A stretch of DNA of 64,000 bases from Costus lasius (taxonomy: Eukaryota; Streptophyta; Magnoliopsida; Zingiberales; Costaceae), in assembly GCA_027563935.2 (NCBI GenBank), contig CM050453.2, forward strand, positions 68,246,018 to 68,310,017, given 5' to 3'. Below are positions 41,739 through 54,076 of the stretch, in pieces (the first letter of the stretch is position 1; each line of letters opens with the position of its first letter). A model generated the notes under the pieces. That model was given only the letters and a program-made list of their open reading frames with translations, made no database searches and was not told where the DNA came from. The translations under genes were made by a program, and so were the position numbers.

Positions 41739-43167
41739 ATGCCCAAAAATTCTCGAATAGGTACTCTAGTTCCAATAGACCCAGAAATTGAGAGTACATT
41801 TCGCCTTCAAAGGAGATTGCAGTTTCACACTCAAAAGATTTCTAAAGAAGGAGTATCGCGGCAAACAATCAATCTTTGAGGGACTTCATAGTACCGAATA
41901 TAGAAGGCTTTAATTCAAGCATAGTTCGACCCAACGTAGAGGCGAACAATTGAAGTCAAGCCAGCGTTGATGACGATGGTCTAGCTAAATCAATTTGGGG
42001 GTTCCCCAAATCAGGACCCTAATCTACATCTACCTGTATTTTTAGAATATTGTGATGCTGTTAAAGTTAATGGAGTTTCATCTGACGCTATAAGACTAAG
42101 ATTGTTCCCGTTTCCTCTGAGGGACCATGCGAGAGCTTGGATATATTCGCTACCAGTAAGATCTATTACTACCTGGGATGAGCTTTCCAGAGCCTTTATA
42201 AACAAATATTTCCCACCTAGCAAAACTGTTCAACTGCGCAACAGGATCAAATGTTTTTGCACAACAAGAGGGAGAATCACTATATGACACATGGGATCGC
42301 TTCAAGGAGCTCCAACCTATGTTCCCACACCATGGACTCCAAGCATGGGTTCTGATCCACATCTTTTATAATGGATTGGATTATAATACCAAGTTGATGG
42401 TGGACGCTGCGGCTGGAGGAACGATCATGAGCAAAGGCATGGAAGAGGCATTCGCTCTACTTGAGGATATGGCCATGAACCATAACCACTGGTCAAGTGA
42501 GCAAGGTACTACTTCCACGGGGTTTGGTAAATACCATAACGATTCTTTGACATCTCTTGCGGCAAAGGTAGATTCATTAGCACATAAGTTAGATTCTTTT
42601 GCCTTTCCCTCAGTTGCCGTTAATGCAATTTCTTGTGAAGTGTGTGGTGTAACAGGGCACAATTCATCTGATAGTCAAGTTATAGCTTCATCTCAAGAAG
42701 ACTCTAATCAGGAGCAAGTTAATGCCTTGGGAAATTTCAATCAAAGACCAGTGAATGACCCATATTATGCAACCTACAATCTAGAATGGAGGAACCACCC
42801 CAACCTGTCCTACATGAACAATCAAGGGCAAACTCCTCCTCAGTACCTTCAGCAGAATAATAGGCCACCACCGGGCTTTCAATCAAGACAGTATGGACAA
42901 CCCCATAAGTCAAACTTGGAGTCTATGCTAGTAGGAATTGTTATGCAACAGAAGAAAAACACTGATGACCTCACTAATGCTATAAAGTAGCTGACATCTC
43001 ATCTGGATGCCTTGGCTACCCACAACAAGATGCTGGAGAATCAGATAGCTAAACAGGCATGTATTGTAGATAAAGCTGCGGGAGGGAGTTCAAGGAGACA
43101 TGAGGAGTATTCCAGAGAGCATTGTAGCGCAATAACCAGAAGTAGTGATAAGCAACTGGATGAACCC
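41739..43167 (+). pseudogene. gag: Ath-F gag, decayed
   Basis: It starts MPKNSRIGTLVPIDPEIE. Stops lie near 41877 and 41952; then LRLRLFPFPLRDHARAWIYSL and AFINKYFPPSKTVQLRNRI follow in the capsid core, a further frameshift near 42280, and 223 open codons from 42319 (HIFYNGLDYNTKLMVDAA). The zinc knuckle near 42630-42672 reads CEVCGVTGHNSSDS: the last metal-binding Cys has become Ser. It continues with NHPNLSYMNNQ and THNKMLENQIAKQ, then runs into a linker frame. This is the same protein as the Ath-B gag remnant, which ends at the NQIA point. Confidence 0.87.
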
Positions 43168-43170
43168 TAG

Positions 43171-44009
43171 ATGCCTAAAGAGGAGCCCACACCTGTAGTT
43201 GACAAAGAGCAGTTCGAAGAATCTCAACCTAACAAGGAAAAGCCTATTGAGAAAGGGAAGGAGGAAGTTTATGTAGGGCCCCCTGCGTATGTTCCGCCTG
43301 TCCCTTTTCCTCAGAGATTAGCTAAAGCAAAGTTGGATAAGCAGTTTGGCAAATTATTGGAGGTGCTGAAGAAGTTGTACATTAACATCCCCTTCATGGA
43401 CGTTCTGTCACAAATGCCCACTTACACGAAGTTTCTAAAAGACATATTATCCAACAAACGGAAGATTGAAGAATATGGAATTGTGGCACTTACATAGGAA
43501 TGCAATGCAATAATACAAAAAAAGATTCTCCAAAAGTTGAAAGATCTGGGGAGCTTCTCAATTCCATGCCAGATTGGCGACATGTCCTTTGAAGGAGCTT
43601 TATCTGACTTGGGAGCTAGTGTGAGTTTGATGCCGTTGTCAATTTGCAAGAAACTCGACATAGGCGACATGAAGCCAACTACAATCTCGCTGCAACTAGC
43701 TAATCGATCTATTTGACGTCCTATGGGGATATTGGAAGATGTTCCTATAAAAATTGGCCAATTCTATGTACTTGCAGATTTTGTGGTACTAGAAATGGAG
43801 GAAGACACGAAATTGCCTATTATTCTAGGAAGACCATTTTTAGCCACTGCGGGCACTGTCATAGACGTGAAAGGAGGAAGATTAACTCTGAACATAGGTG
43901 AAAATAACATTGATTTTGATCTTTCCTCTTCTCTTAAAAAGCCCTCTTTTTCAGATTCTTGTTTTAATATTGATGCCCTGGAGCCAGAAACAAAAGAGGA
44001 AGACTTTTG
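43171..44009 (+). pseudogene. pol: Ath-F gag-protease linker and protease, decayed
   Basis: 109 open codons (43171-43497) form a charged linker with PYV-type proline motifs (YVGPPAYVPPVPFPQRL) and FLKDILSNKRKIEE, typical upstream of the Athila protease. After a stop the aspartic protease follows: FSIPCQIG, the active-site segment LSDLGASVSLMP (D-L-G in place of D-S/T-G), a TGA near 43716, then LPIILGRPFLATAGTVIDV, the conserved ILGRPFL flap-side motif. At least two stops make it a pseudogene. Confidence 0.85.
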
Positions 44010-44016
44010 AGGGGAC

Positions 44017-45720
44017 ATGGATCCTCTAGAGGTGTGCTTGAACAAAGGAGAAGATAAAGAAGATATGGGGGAAAAAGCTCAAGTTTATGCAAAGATATTG
44101 GATTCAAGCCAAACGATTGAGCCACATAAAGCTAAGATTGAGAGACTTATTCTCGTAAAACCTGAACCGCTGAAAACAAATAAATTGGAACTCAAATCGC
44201 TTCCACCTAATTTGAGATACGAGTTCATGGGGGAAGACTCTACATATCCGGTGATTGTGAATGCTGCTTTGGATCAAATTCAGACGAAAAGATTGCTTAA
44301 TGAGCTTCGACGGCACAAGAAGGTAATTGGATATTCTTTGGATGATATACGTGGGATTAACCCTTCTTTGTGTATGCACAGGATTTATCTTGAATAAAAT
44401 TGCAAACCCTCTATTGAGTATCAACGTTGATTGAATCCTGTCATGAAAGAGGTAGTGAAAAAGGAAGTTCTTAAGTTGCTAGATGCTGGAGTGATCTATC
44501 CAATTTCTGATAGTGAATGGGTTAGTCCCAGTCATGTGCTTCCAAAGAAAGGGGGAGTTACAGCAGTAAGAATTGAGAACAATGAATTGATTTCGATGAG
44601 AACGGTAACCGGGTGGCGTATGTGCATCGATTACCGAAAATTAAATAAAGCCACCGAGAAGGATCACTTTCCTCTTCCCTTTATTGACCATATGCTTAAA
44701 CGATTGGCTACACATTCTTACTTTAGTTTTCTTGATGGCTTTTCATGATTTTTTCTGATACCTATTCATCCTGAAGATCAAGAGAAGACTACCTTTACGT
44801 GTCCATACGGGACTTTTACATATAGGTGCATGCCTTTTGGGTCATGCAATGCACCGGCCACTTTTTAACGATGCATGATGGCCATTTTCTCTGACTTCAT
44901 TGAAAATATTATGGATGTTTTTATGGATGATTTTTCGGTATACGGATCTTCATTCGATGATTGCTTGTCTAATTTTTCGCGTGTTTTGCAGAGGTGCGTG
45001 GAGGTGCACTTGGTTGTTAATTGGGAGAAATACCATTTTATGGTTCAAGAAGGAATTGTTCTTGGGTATCTTTTCTCGCAGAGAGGCATTGAAGTGGATA
45101 AAACCAAGATTGAAGTTATAGAGAAATTACCTCCACCCACCTCAGTCAGAGGAATTCGAAGCTTTCTGGGACATGCCGAGCTTTATCATCGATTTATTAA
45201 AGAATTTTCTAAAATTGCAAGGCCTCTCACAAATCTATTGGCTAAGGACGTTGATTTTCACTTTGACAGGGATTGTACCATAGCTTTTGAAAAATTGAAG
45301 AAGGCTCTTGTCTCTGCACCCATCATGCAACCACCGGACTAGACACTTCCTTATGAGTTGTTGTGCGATGCAAGTGACCAAGCTGTGGGGGCAGTGTTGG
45401 GGCAGCGAAAAGATAACAAACTTCATGCCATTTATTCCGCCAGGAAGACTTTAGATGGGGCACAAATAAATTATGCGACAACTAAAAAGGAACTTCTTGC
45501 CATAGTTTTGCTTTTAATAAGTTATGCTCCTATATTATTAACTCCAAGGTTGTTGTTTTAACAGATGATTCGGCTATTTAATACTTGGTGAGTCAAAAGG
45601 ATGCAAAACCCAGACTAATTCAATGAATACTGCTCTTACAAGAATTTGATTTTGAGATAAAAGACAAGAAAGGGGCAGAGAATTTAGTGGCAGATCATTT
45701 ATTTAGACTATCAAAAGAAA
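44017..45720 (+). pseudogene. pol: Ath-F reverse transcriptase and RNase H, decayed
   Basis: LELKSLPPNLRYEFMGE and MHRIYLE (44017-44397) lead in. RT proper follows: EVLKLLDAGVIYPISDS, GWRMCIDYRKLNKATEKDHF, PFIDHMLKRLATHSYFSFLDG (44431-44748), then IPIHPEDQEKTTFTCPYGT and MPFGSCNAPATF, with Ser for the usual Leu and stops on both sides. FMDDFSVYG, with both catalytic Asp intact, is in the 155-codon frame at 44875-45342, ending in SFLGHAELYHRFIKEFSKIA. RNase H starts LLCDASDQAVGAVLGQ (45358), breaks near 45540, and ends around ENLVADHLFRLS (45678). Single-base stops and frameshifts are spread evenly, as in ordinary neutral decay. Confidence 0.88.
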
Positions 45721-45729
45721 AAGATATAT

Positions 45730-47093
45730 AGGATGATTTGGAGATTAATGATTCTTTTAGAGAAGAATATCTATTTGCTATTATATGACAGGAAACACCC
45801 TGGTATGTGGATATTGTAAACTATCTCGTGTCTAACATTATGACTCCTGATCTAACATCTCAAGGGAAGAAGAAATTCAAGTCAGATGTTAAACACTTCT
45901 ACTGGGATGAACCATATTTGTATCGACGATGCATAGCTAGCTTGTTTAGAAGGTGTTTGCCAGAGGAAGAGTTCCATGATGTGATATATCATTATCATTC
46001 TTCTCCTTATGGGGGACATGCTAGTGCAGCAAAGAGAGCATTCGAAATTCTCCAGGTAGGATTCTATTGGCCAACAATTTTTCGTGATGCTAGGAAATTT
46101 ATCCAATCTTGTGATAAATGTCAGTGAGCTGGTAATGTCACTAGAAAAGATGAACTTCGTCAACACGGGATTTTAGAAGTTGAAATTTTTGACGTTTGGG
46201 GAATAGATTTTATGGGCCCATTCTCCACCTCATGTGGAAATAAATACATCCTACTCTGCGTTGATTATGTATCTAAATGGGTTGAAGCATCTACAAAAGC
46301 CACCAATGATTCACGAGTTGTAGCCAGATTGTTTAAGAAGGTAATTTTTCCTAGATTTGGTGTTCCCAGAGTTCTGATTAGTGATGGAGGCTCTCATTTC
46401 ATTGAAAATAAGCTCGAGTCGTTGTTAAGGAAATATGGGGTACACCATAAAATTGTTACACCGTACCATCCCCAGACGAGTGGACAGGCTGAAGTTTCAA
46501 ATTGTGAAATAAAGAGGATTCTTGAAAAGATAGTGTCAGGAGCGAGAAAGGATTACGTGCTAAAGCTGGATGATGCTATTTGAGCCTATAGGACATCTTT
46601 CAAAACTCCTTTAGGTATGTCTCCATTCTAAATTGTTTATGGCAAATCTTGCCATTTACCTGTGGAGCTTGAGCACAGAGCCTATTGGGCGGTGAAAAAG
46701 CTAAACTATGACCTAAAGAGTGCTGAGGAAAGAAGGAAATTTCAATTAAATGAATTAGTTGAGATCAGGAATTCGGCCTATGAGAGTGCCCGAATATATA
46801 AAGAGCACGCTAAGAAGTGGCATGATCAACGAATTTCAAGGAAAGAATTCTTTGAAGGAGACAAGGTTTTACTGTATAATTCGCATCTCAAACTGTTTCT
46901 AGGAAAATTAAGAAGTCGTTGGTCAGCGCCTTTTATTGTACAGAAAGTATTCCCATATGGCGCAGTAGAGATAGCAAGGGAAGGAAAAGAAAGTTTCAAA
47001 GTGAATGGGCAACGCCTAAAGCATTATTTTGAAGATGAACAAGTTGAAGAAGATGTGCACTTGGTTTTCTCTGATCCATCTGAATATCCTTAA
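45730..47093 (+). pseudogene. pol: Ath-F integrase, decayed
   Basis: The His/Cys finger region has HYHSSPYGGHASAAKRAFE and SCDKCQ (ends 46127, followed by TGA). The catalytic core has GIDFMGPF (first Asp), LISDGGSHF (second Asp) and TSGQAEVSN (Glu), with YHPQTSG before it; stops lie near 46583 and 46630. The C-terminal 143 codons (46662-47093) are open: [17 protein letters not shown] upstream, [30 protein letters not shown]. The order and lengths are normal for an Athila-type integrase. No chromodomain is present. Confidence 0.88.
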
Positions 47094-48599
47094 AACACTT
47101 CTACCGTTTAGCTAATGACCCTAAAAAAATGCTACTTCGGAGGCAACCCATATTCCTAATTTCTATTCTTTTGATTTATCTTGATTTATTTTTATCTTGG
47201 GCTATAATTTTGGATGTGTTCTTTTTGTAATATATAGTTTTAATCATGAGTAGTTTGATTGTAGGAGCTTTTGAAAAGTTTTTGTGATGAATGAAGTTGA
47301 TGAACAAGGGAATTGAGGGTAATGTAGTAAACTCCTCCAGAATTGTAAATCTTGAAGCAAATTTTTGTGAGTATGGTAAACTGTGATTTGGAGGATAAAA
47401 CATGACGGTATTTGATGTTTGAAACTTGATTACCATGTAAAATTTGAATATCTATGATATGGTATATTTTCCAGATTTTTCTGAGTTATATTCTACTCTT
47501 TTGATATAATTGTACAGGGTTTCGCCAATAATACAAAAGGGAACTCTTGCAAAATTTTTCTGAAATTCTTCAATGATTTAATGTTTATACATATGCAACA
47601 ATTTAAGTCTAGGGTATCCTTTTTCATGTTTTGCTAGTCATTCAATGTTTTATAGATATGAATTTTCAATGTTTAAGATTGTTAAGGAATAATCAAATTT
47701 GTTTTAACCTCGATTTTGAACTCAGGAAGCATTTTGGGTATTTAATTTGATGACTTAGAGAGTTTTTGAGATTTCATGAAGACTTAAATTGTTGAGTAAG
47801 ATCGATTTTGGTATTGATAAAGTTTATATATGAATTGTTGTATGTTTAAACAACATGTGCATAGTGATCTTTGTAATTTAAGTTTAATTTATCTTCCTTT
47901 GATTTAATAGTGACTTTTATGGATAGAAATTTGGTGATATGTATATTTAACTTGAGATTTGCTCCAACTCCTCTGGTTGCATAATCTAAGGTTATGGGTT
48001 AACATTGGCCGGCTTTTACCATACATATGCATTATCATGAAAAAACAATTAGCTCCTCTACTTGGCACTGTGAAAAATTGGCAGTGGTACCGAAGACATG
48101 AGTTGAAGTCTAAAAAAAGTTAAGAAAAAGATAAAGCTATAGGCTAAGTAGAAAATTCCTCTGACTTAAGATCAAGACCATGAGTTAAATTATACTGTTA
48201 TGCAGTATACTTTAAATAATGTTATAGCACATAACAGTTTAAAGACCAAATTGCACTAAAAATCTCTTATTTATAGTTTCACCAAGTAACTTGAAGTGAT
48301 TCTCTATCTGTTGATTAAAGGAGATTTATTAAGCTTGAAAGTATTTGATGATTCATATGTGTTGAATGGACATTATAACATGACTTGTAAAATTTATCTT
48401 TTTTGGATTGTAAATTCTTGACAGTTTGTTTTTACTGTGATTTCTCTTAAATTAATTATGTTCTGAAAAGTTGCTTGCCTAAAATGTAGACTGAGAACTT
48501 TATTGATTGTAGAACAATTAAGTGTTCCTTATCTTTACATTCTTAATTCATATCGATGCATTGCTTGAGGACAAGCAAAATTCTAAGTCTAGGGTATTT
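47094..48599 (+). other. Ath-F 3' non-coding region
   Basis: 1.5 kb, AT-rich, without an env-like frame. It has CGGAGGCAACCCA at 47138, soon after integrase; the block shared with Ath-B at 48050-48110 (CTACTTGGCACTGTG, GTGGTACCGAAGACATG); and the hairpin TTGCTTG-AGGA-CAAGCAA at 48561-48578, just upstream of the 3' LTR. No other structure was seen. Confidence 0.75.
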
Positions 48600-50067
48600 T
48601 GATGCGTTGTATGTACACCTCATTTTTTCCTATATTTTAGATCATATTTTGAGCTTAATTGCATAATTTTGTGCTAATTTTGGTGTTTTTACTTCACTTG
48701 GCACAAAATCTTCACTTTTCTTGGTTTTATTGCAGATGTAGGTAAAACGATGTAAAAATGATGGATTTTGAGAGTTTTGAAGCAATAATACGATTCCCGA
48801 GGAGATCACGAGCTTACACGTCAAATTTGGAGCGAAAATGGTGACGATTTCAACATTTATGGCCTTGGCCATAAATATGGAATCGACTGTAATTTTGGCA
48901 TTAAGCGAAAGGCGAAAAATGGCTAAGTATGGAAATGCAAAGAAACTTTCGCAAGTGAGGCCATAAATCCATCACGGTCCATGAAACTTTCTGTGCACAA
49001 AGGGCTGTATACACAGAAGGATTTACGGCCTTGGCCGTAAACGCATCACGGGCCGTAAAAATTGCCGCCTCACGAATTTTTCACTTGATTATCCACCGAT
49101 TCGAACCGGATTTGAACCAAACTTTGCAGAAACGTTCCTTGAAGGGTTCTGAACCAGTCTAGCTATAAAAGATGAGATTTTTCGAGGGTTTGAAGGAGCT
49201 TTTGGGATGAAGAACATCAGTGGCGGTGACAAGGGGGAAATTCAATTTCTGACCGGATTCCGGCGAGATTTCTGGCAAAAGATTCGTTCATTACTTCATC
49301 TTCATCGTCAGATCGAGGGAAAGCACGTTAAAATGTTGTCTTAGTGATTTCTTTAGAAATTTTATGAGATTCCTACTTGTTCATCATATAAACACATCTT
49401 CCTTTAAGAACATGAGTGAGTAGATCTTCATTTCGGGATTATGGGCTTAGCCCACTGACAATTGTGAATTGATCTGTATTCATGCTCTTTCTATATGAAT
49501 ATATTATCATGATTTGACTGAATTTGTGTTTACTTCATAATTTACCTTGGCCACATATAATTGCGTATTAGACGTTGCGAGAAGTGCCAGGAGGTGAATT
49601 GCAACGTCCAATCTATTTCAATCGAACCTATGAATCCAATCACGGGAGTAGATTGGATTCGGCTGAAGGATTTAACCAGCTTTTCATAGAACTTAATGGG
49701 TTTGGTTAGGTTAACTGTTAGGAGAGTAGGGAGTTAACTTAATTAAACACTATATTACGCTTCGGGAGGAGGTAATATGTACATTAGGAAAAGTTCCTTT
49801 TATAATAGATATTTTATATTGATTGAGTTATCTTTAAATGATTCATACTTGTCAGTGTGGTGTACCCATGACATCTCGATCTTTTAGAATTTGAATCCTC
49901 TTTAATGCTGCTTTTGAATTGTTCGTGCTTAGAAGTTCAACACAACCACTTATTAGTTTTTCCTAGAATTAAATAAGTTAAAGAGTCAATACTTAACTAC
50001 GTAATCCTTGTTGGGAATGATATCTTTTTATTACTTCGATAATTCCATGCACTTGCGGAACGTATCA
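48600..50067 (+). repeat. Ath-F 3' LTR, complete
   Basis: It begins TGATGCGTTGTATG and ends GGAACGTATCA, 1468 bp. It contains TTTACGGCCTTGGCCGTAAA (49021) followed by ACGGGCCGTAA, and the TATA-like CTATAAAAGATGAG near 49162. It is clearly diverged from the 5' copy, so the element is old. Confidence 0.88.
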
Positions 50068-50298
50068 ACCACTAAAAGAACTGAAGAATGAAATAACCCA
50101 GCCTCCTCTTTTATAGAACAAGAGGGGAGGCAACATGACAAAACCAGTACGAGATGAAAATCCTAACACCTACCTACTCCTGCAGCCCATAAAGTAGTCA
50201 AGCTGCAGCTAAAAGACAAAAGAAAACCAACTTCCACCTACTATTCCTTGAAGTTGGCACATATTCCTCTACTCTTCGTACGGAGGCGACTGGGGCGG
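50068..50298 (-). other. Promoter-like sequence downstream of ORF-E2
   Basis: On the minus strand, past the ORF-E2 stop, it contains CTATAAAAGAGGAGGC (about 50103-50118), a better TATA box than in the ORF-E1 copy. It is cut by the end of Ath-F at 50067. It matches 39479-39790 loosely throughout. Confidence 0.5.
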
Positions 50299-51047
50299 TT
50301 AGATGGGTTCGGAGCATACTGCGATGAAGCAGCAAAATTTGGACATCGTGGGCTGGGTTACTACCGAAGTGGCGCGCTCTTGGGCCATGTTGCTCAGGTG
50401 ATTGGGAGGCCTGTCTAGGGTTGGGCCTTTAGGGGGATAGCTTATCATGCCCTTGGGCTGAAAAACTTTGGTATGAATTGACAATGGACTGATAACTCCA
50501 ACGAAATAGTCTGATAGCCGTGATGTGCATTGAGATCGCCGTAGTTCCACCTTGTTGGGCTCCCTTGGGTCCTCCATGGATGGATGAACATGGTATGGAG
50601 GGTTGTGAACGTCAAAACGGGGTCGATGGGGCAATTCTATAGCTTCAGGGATGATCTTGGCCTGGCCGTGATGCTTTTCACGCCCGTGACCAGTTGTGCC
50701 AAACTCCACATGAACTTCCTCGGTCGGGCTATGACTTTTTCCACGGCCCGTGACTTTGTTTCCGTCTAAAATCACCATGTTTTCAAGTATGCTGGGATGG
50801 GCAGAAACTTCCTCGATCTATTCGAGACTTTTCCCATGGCCCGTGACTTTGTTCGCGTCGGAAATCACCGTGTTTTCAAGTGTGCTGAAATGGGTAGAAA
50901 CTTCCTCGATCTGGACGTGACTTTTTCCACGGCCAGTGACTTTGTTTGCGTCAAAAAAATTTTGGGACACTTTCTGGACCAAATTTTCCTCTTTTTCTAT
51001 GTTGTCTTCTCCTGCATCAACTATGTTGTCTTCTCCTGTATCAAACT
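50299..51047 (-). pseudogene. ORF-E2, inverted homologue of ORF-E1, with 31-residue repeats
   Basis: 159 codons are open from the ATG at 50776-50778, and the same frame extends upstream to about 51047 with one internal TAG (about 50822). The N-terminal part is a 31-residue repeat, three copies (phase points at plus-strand 50751, 50844 and 50937), each with DxNKVTGxGKS and usually EEVS. The C-terminal half has RPRFDVHNPPYHVH, EPNKVELRRSQ and YFVGVISPLS, shared with ORF-E1, and ends FIAVCSEPI. The repeat DNA includes CACGGCCCGTGAC. No named domain. E1 and E2 repeats differ in sequence but have similar length and position, so the repeat region turns over faster than the C-terminus. Confidence 0.62.
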
Positions 51048-51112
51048 AGGAAGGGATGGTGCATATCATTCTAGAAGACTTGAAGGAATGTTGCAGTGCT
51101 TCTGTAGAAGAG

Positions 51113-51888
51113 TTTGCTTCCTCTTTCTTCTATCTTCTCTTTAGTTCCTTCTATTCTTTTAGATATTTGTACTGAATCTATGCTATGATAGCATAATCTT
51201 CTTTATCAGAACAAGGGTGTATTTGAGATATTTGGATCTTATTTTTGAACTTGTTTTCTTGAAGCTAATGTAATTTTATCTTGTGTTATTCGATCTGTGC
51301 TGTTTTACTACTAGTATGGCATCGGCCACGCAATTACTTTTCCTAGGCGCTGCAAGAAGGACCGAATGGTGAATTGTGATGCTAGATCTGCCTTATCGAT
51401 CATGCTTTGAGCTGTCAAAAAATGGGGCAGGATTTGTGTCAGGAACCTTATAATATCTTTGAACCCAATGGATCAATCTAGGTCCGGTTAGCCACGAAAA
51501 TAGGACGTCGATCAAGATTGATACCGGATTATGCCGTTGAAATAGGGTAATCTATACCATTTCATATTTCCTTGAACACTTTTAAAATTACGTTGTTATG
51601 ATAATTGTCTTGTTTGAGTTTAAGATCCATCAATGAGATGCACTCGAAGTTTTGATGTCTCTAAACCTTATTTTCTATCCAAAACTTTCACTTGGTTGAT
51701 TCAACTAGCAGTTGTATTCAGTTGTATTTTGATTTATTTTGTGAAAACCCAAAACATTTACTCGCCTGTCTAGCTATTGATTTGTAATCACTCGGTACAT
51801 GATCACTGTCTCTGTGGGGTCGACACTTAAGTGCTACTATGACAAAGCCGCCACGCTTGTGGTTAGTAGTACAGTAAAGTTCACATCA
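51113..51888 (+). repeat. Athila-type LTR G, copy 1 (left end not defined)
   Basis: The segment matches 54077-54853 along its whole length and ends TTCACATCA, followed by a canonical Athila primer site. It includes CGAATGGTGAATTGTGATGC and GGGTCGACACTTAAGTGCT. Its left boundary merges into ORF-E2, so the true LTR start is not visible. Confidence 0.8.
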
Positions 51889-52179
51889 AGTTTTGGCGCC
51901 GTTGCCGGGAACTGGCAACCAATATTGAAGTGATTTAAGAATTGATAGCTAGACTTTATCCTGTTTATTTTTGTTTCTTTTCTTGCTTTTTTTAGTAACA
52001 TAGTTTTCATTTAGTTAGCATAACTCTCATTTTGTATAGACTAGTTGAAATATTCACTTCTAAACTTGTTTAAGTCATAGAAGCTTATGAGAAGAGATGA
52101 TCATTGTTGTATCCCAACAAGTAGCTAGACAGAAACTTATTTCTGACGTTGGCGCTAAAACTTGTTGTGTCCAAAAACC
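51889..52179 (+). other. Element G primer site and leader
   Basis: TTTGGCGCCGTTGCCGGGA (51892-51910) is the cleanest Athila-type primer site in the window. A leader of about 270 bp without a gag frame follows, cut by LTR J. The J-terminal decamer TGTTGTGTCC occurs twice here (52163 and 52180). Confidence 0.78.
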
Positions 52180-54058
52180 TGTTGTGTCCGCAAGTGCACG
52201 GATACTCGAAGTAATAAAAAATGTCGGTCCCATAGAGACCTTGTTTGTTAGTACTGAATAATCGATTTCTTACTATCTAGGCAGTCAAAACTATGCAAGT
52301 AAATTATCGAAAGCTAACGAAAATACCAGAGAGAGAAACTTGGGATTAGGGTTTCATCAACTTTGATTTCTATGACTAGATATGAATAGTAATTCGTCAG
52401 TTAATTTTATCATGATAAAGATACAATTTACTTCATAAAAGGATTATCTCACTTTCGTGCAGACAATCATGCAGGGACCGATCCTCGCTTTCGCACAAGA
52501 TCTACCCAAACTAAAAATAAGTAAATCATCCATCAAAGAACTCAAGGATCACTTTCGTGCATCCGAATTCTAAGTGGATCATCTCGAGTGGAATCTCAAG
52601 GATCACTTTCGTGCATCCGAGTCTCAACACAAATTCTACTTATGGTTTTCCAACGTTTCGATCCTTACTTTCACACAAGATCTTCACGTTTGATAAATTG
52701 ACTCAATCCTAAATTCATATTATTAAACATGGCAATTATTCTTCTAAAATCGAGAAACAAGAACTAACTTAATTTCTTACAATAAGTTCCTATCGTGCAA
52801 TTCTAGGGTTCCAAGTTCTCAAGCAAATCACCTTTCGGTCCTTGTTGCGAAAACTCTAAAACATAATTAATAACATAAATCTATGGAGAATCAAAGAGCA
52901 ATTATCACATAAGTAGGATTATCATGCTAAAATTATACGTGACGAAGTAATGAAAAGTTATCTAGTCATATAAAATTAAGGGGATTACACCCCATATCCC
53001 AAAAGATGTCTAAGCGAGCATGGAAAAAGAGTTACAATAATCCATAGTATCAGATTGATCAGAAATCAAAAGAAAGGAGAGAACAACTTTACAACACAGT
53101 TATAATAGAAATTACAGCCGTAATTTCCTCCAAGAACCCGCAATGAATAGTGTCAGTGCCTCTTCTTTCGTTGATTTATGCTCCGATCGAGATCCTTTCT
53201 CTCTGAAACATCTAGGGTATCATCTCCTCTTCCAAGCGAAGCTTCCCCTCAAATTTCACGTCTGGAGATGCGTTGTATGCTTCACGGCGGCGAAACCTAA
53301 GGTGGTGGCGTGAAAGTCGATTTCTCCCTTGATAGTGGATGAAAATAAGGGCTTTCACCCTTGGCGTGTTCTCCTCCTCCCCAGCTCTCTCTTTGCTTCT
53401 TATAGCTTTGAATTTAATGGCCTGGATCGTCCGCAATCGATCGCGCAAAAATCGGGCATGAATTTGACTATGGATGTCGCGAGCTAGGAATAGAATTACG
53501 GCCGTGATATTGATTATGGCACTACCGTAATTTCAGTGTGAATTCTCGGGTGGAAATTTATCTAGAATTACGGTACCGTGAAATCCATTACGGCAGTGTC
53601 GTAATTTCTGAAAATCTCTCGGATCGAAAGTTGCTTCAAAATACGGCACCGTGATTTTAGTTACGGCAGTGCCGTAATTTCTCCAAAACATTATGTACGG
53701 AAATCACCCAAAATACGGCAGTGCTCCAAAATTACAGTAGTATTCGAAAATACGGTACCGTGATGTAAATTACATGAAATTTGTGTGAAATTTGGGTTTT
53801 GGCTCCGATTTGGCTCCGATTTGCGTGAAATTTGTCATGTAACCTCTTCTTGATGATGAGAATTCATCTATGTATCTGATTTTGCTTGAAAACGCCTTAA
53901 AATCAAGTATTTTTACTTGAAAACCATCAAAAACCAAAATAGAAATAGATTATGCAATATTTGATAAAAAGGGCATAAAAATAAGCAAAGGAGCATAAAT
54001 ATGACACAAAAAGACCAATGAAATGACACAAAATATACTATAAATTTTGGTGTCATCA
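52180..54058 (-). repeat. LTR J, minus strand, same family as LTR-2
   Basis: A complete 1879-bp LTR: on the plus strand TGTTGTGTCCGCAAG at the left and TTGGTGTCATCA at the right. It carries CACTTTCGTGCA repeats (52450-52620) and ACGG...CCGTAA palindromes (53490-53760) as in LTR-2. The 25 bp after it (54059-54083, AAGGCTCAAACTTTGC) match the reverse complement of the Ath-B sequence just before its 3' LTR, so J is the 3' LTR of an element whose remainder is deleted, not a solo LTR. Flanking pentamers AAACC and AACAC do not match. Confidence 0.8.
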
Positions 54059-54076
54059 AACACATAAGGCTCAAAC

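Larger units (their letters stand above)
40352..50067 (+). mobile_element. Athila-type Gypsy element Ath-F, decayed, 5' LTR truncated
   Basis: In order: partial 5' LTR (40352-41577), primer site, gag, protease linker, reverse transcriptase, RNase H, integrase, a 3' non-coding region of 1.5 kb, and a complete 3' LTR (48600-50067). Every gene has stops or frameshifts, so it is old and inactive. No env-like frame follows integrase. Because the first 240 bp or so of the 5' LTR are missing, no target duplication can be tested. RT motifs (MCIDYRKLNKAT, CNAPATF, FMDDFSVYG) match the Athila group from memory. Confidence 0.88.

Noticed and set aside
47176..47436. An env-like gene after Ath-F integrase
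   Set aside because: The frame is on the opposite strand, short and AT-rich; no env-like motif as in Ath-B is present between 47094 and 48599.
52180..54058. J as a solo LTR
   Set aside because: Flanking pentamers differ (AAACC and AACAC), and 25 bp of the internal 3' end follow it, so it is the 3' LTR of a truncated element.
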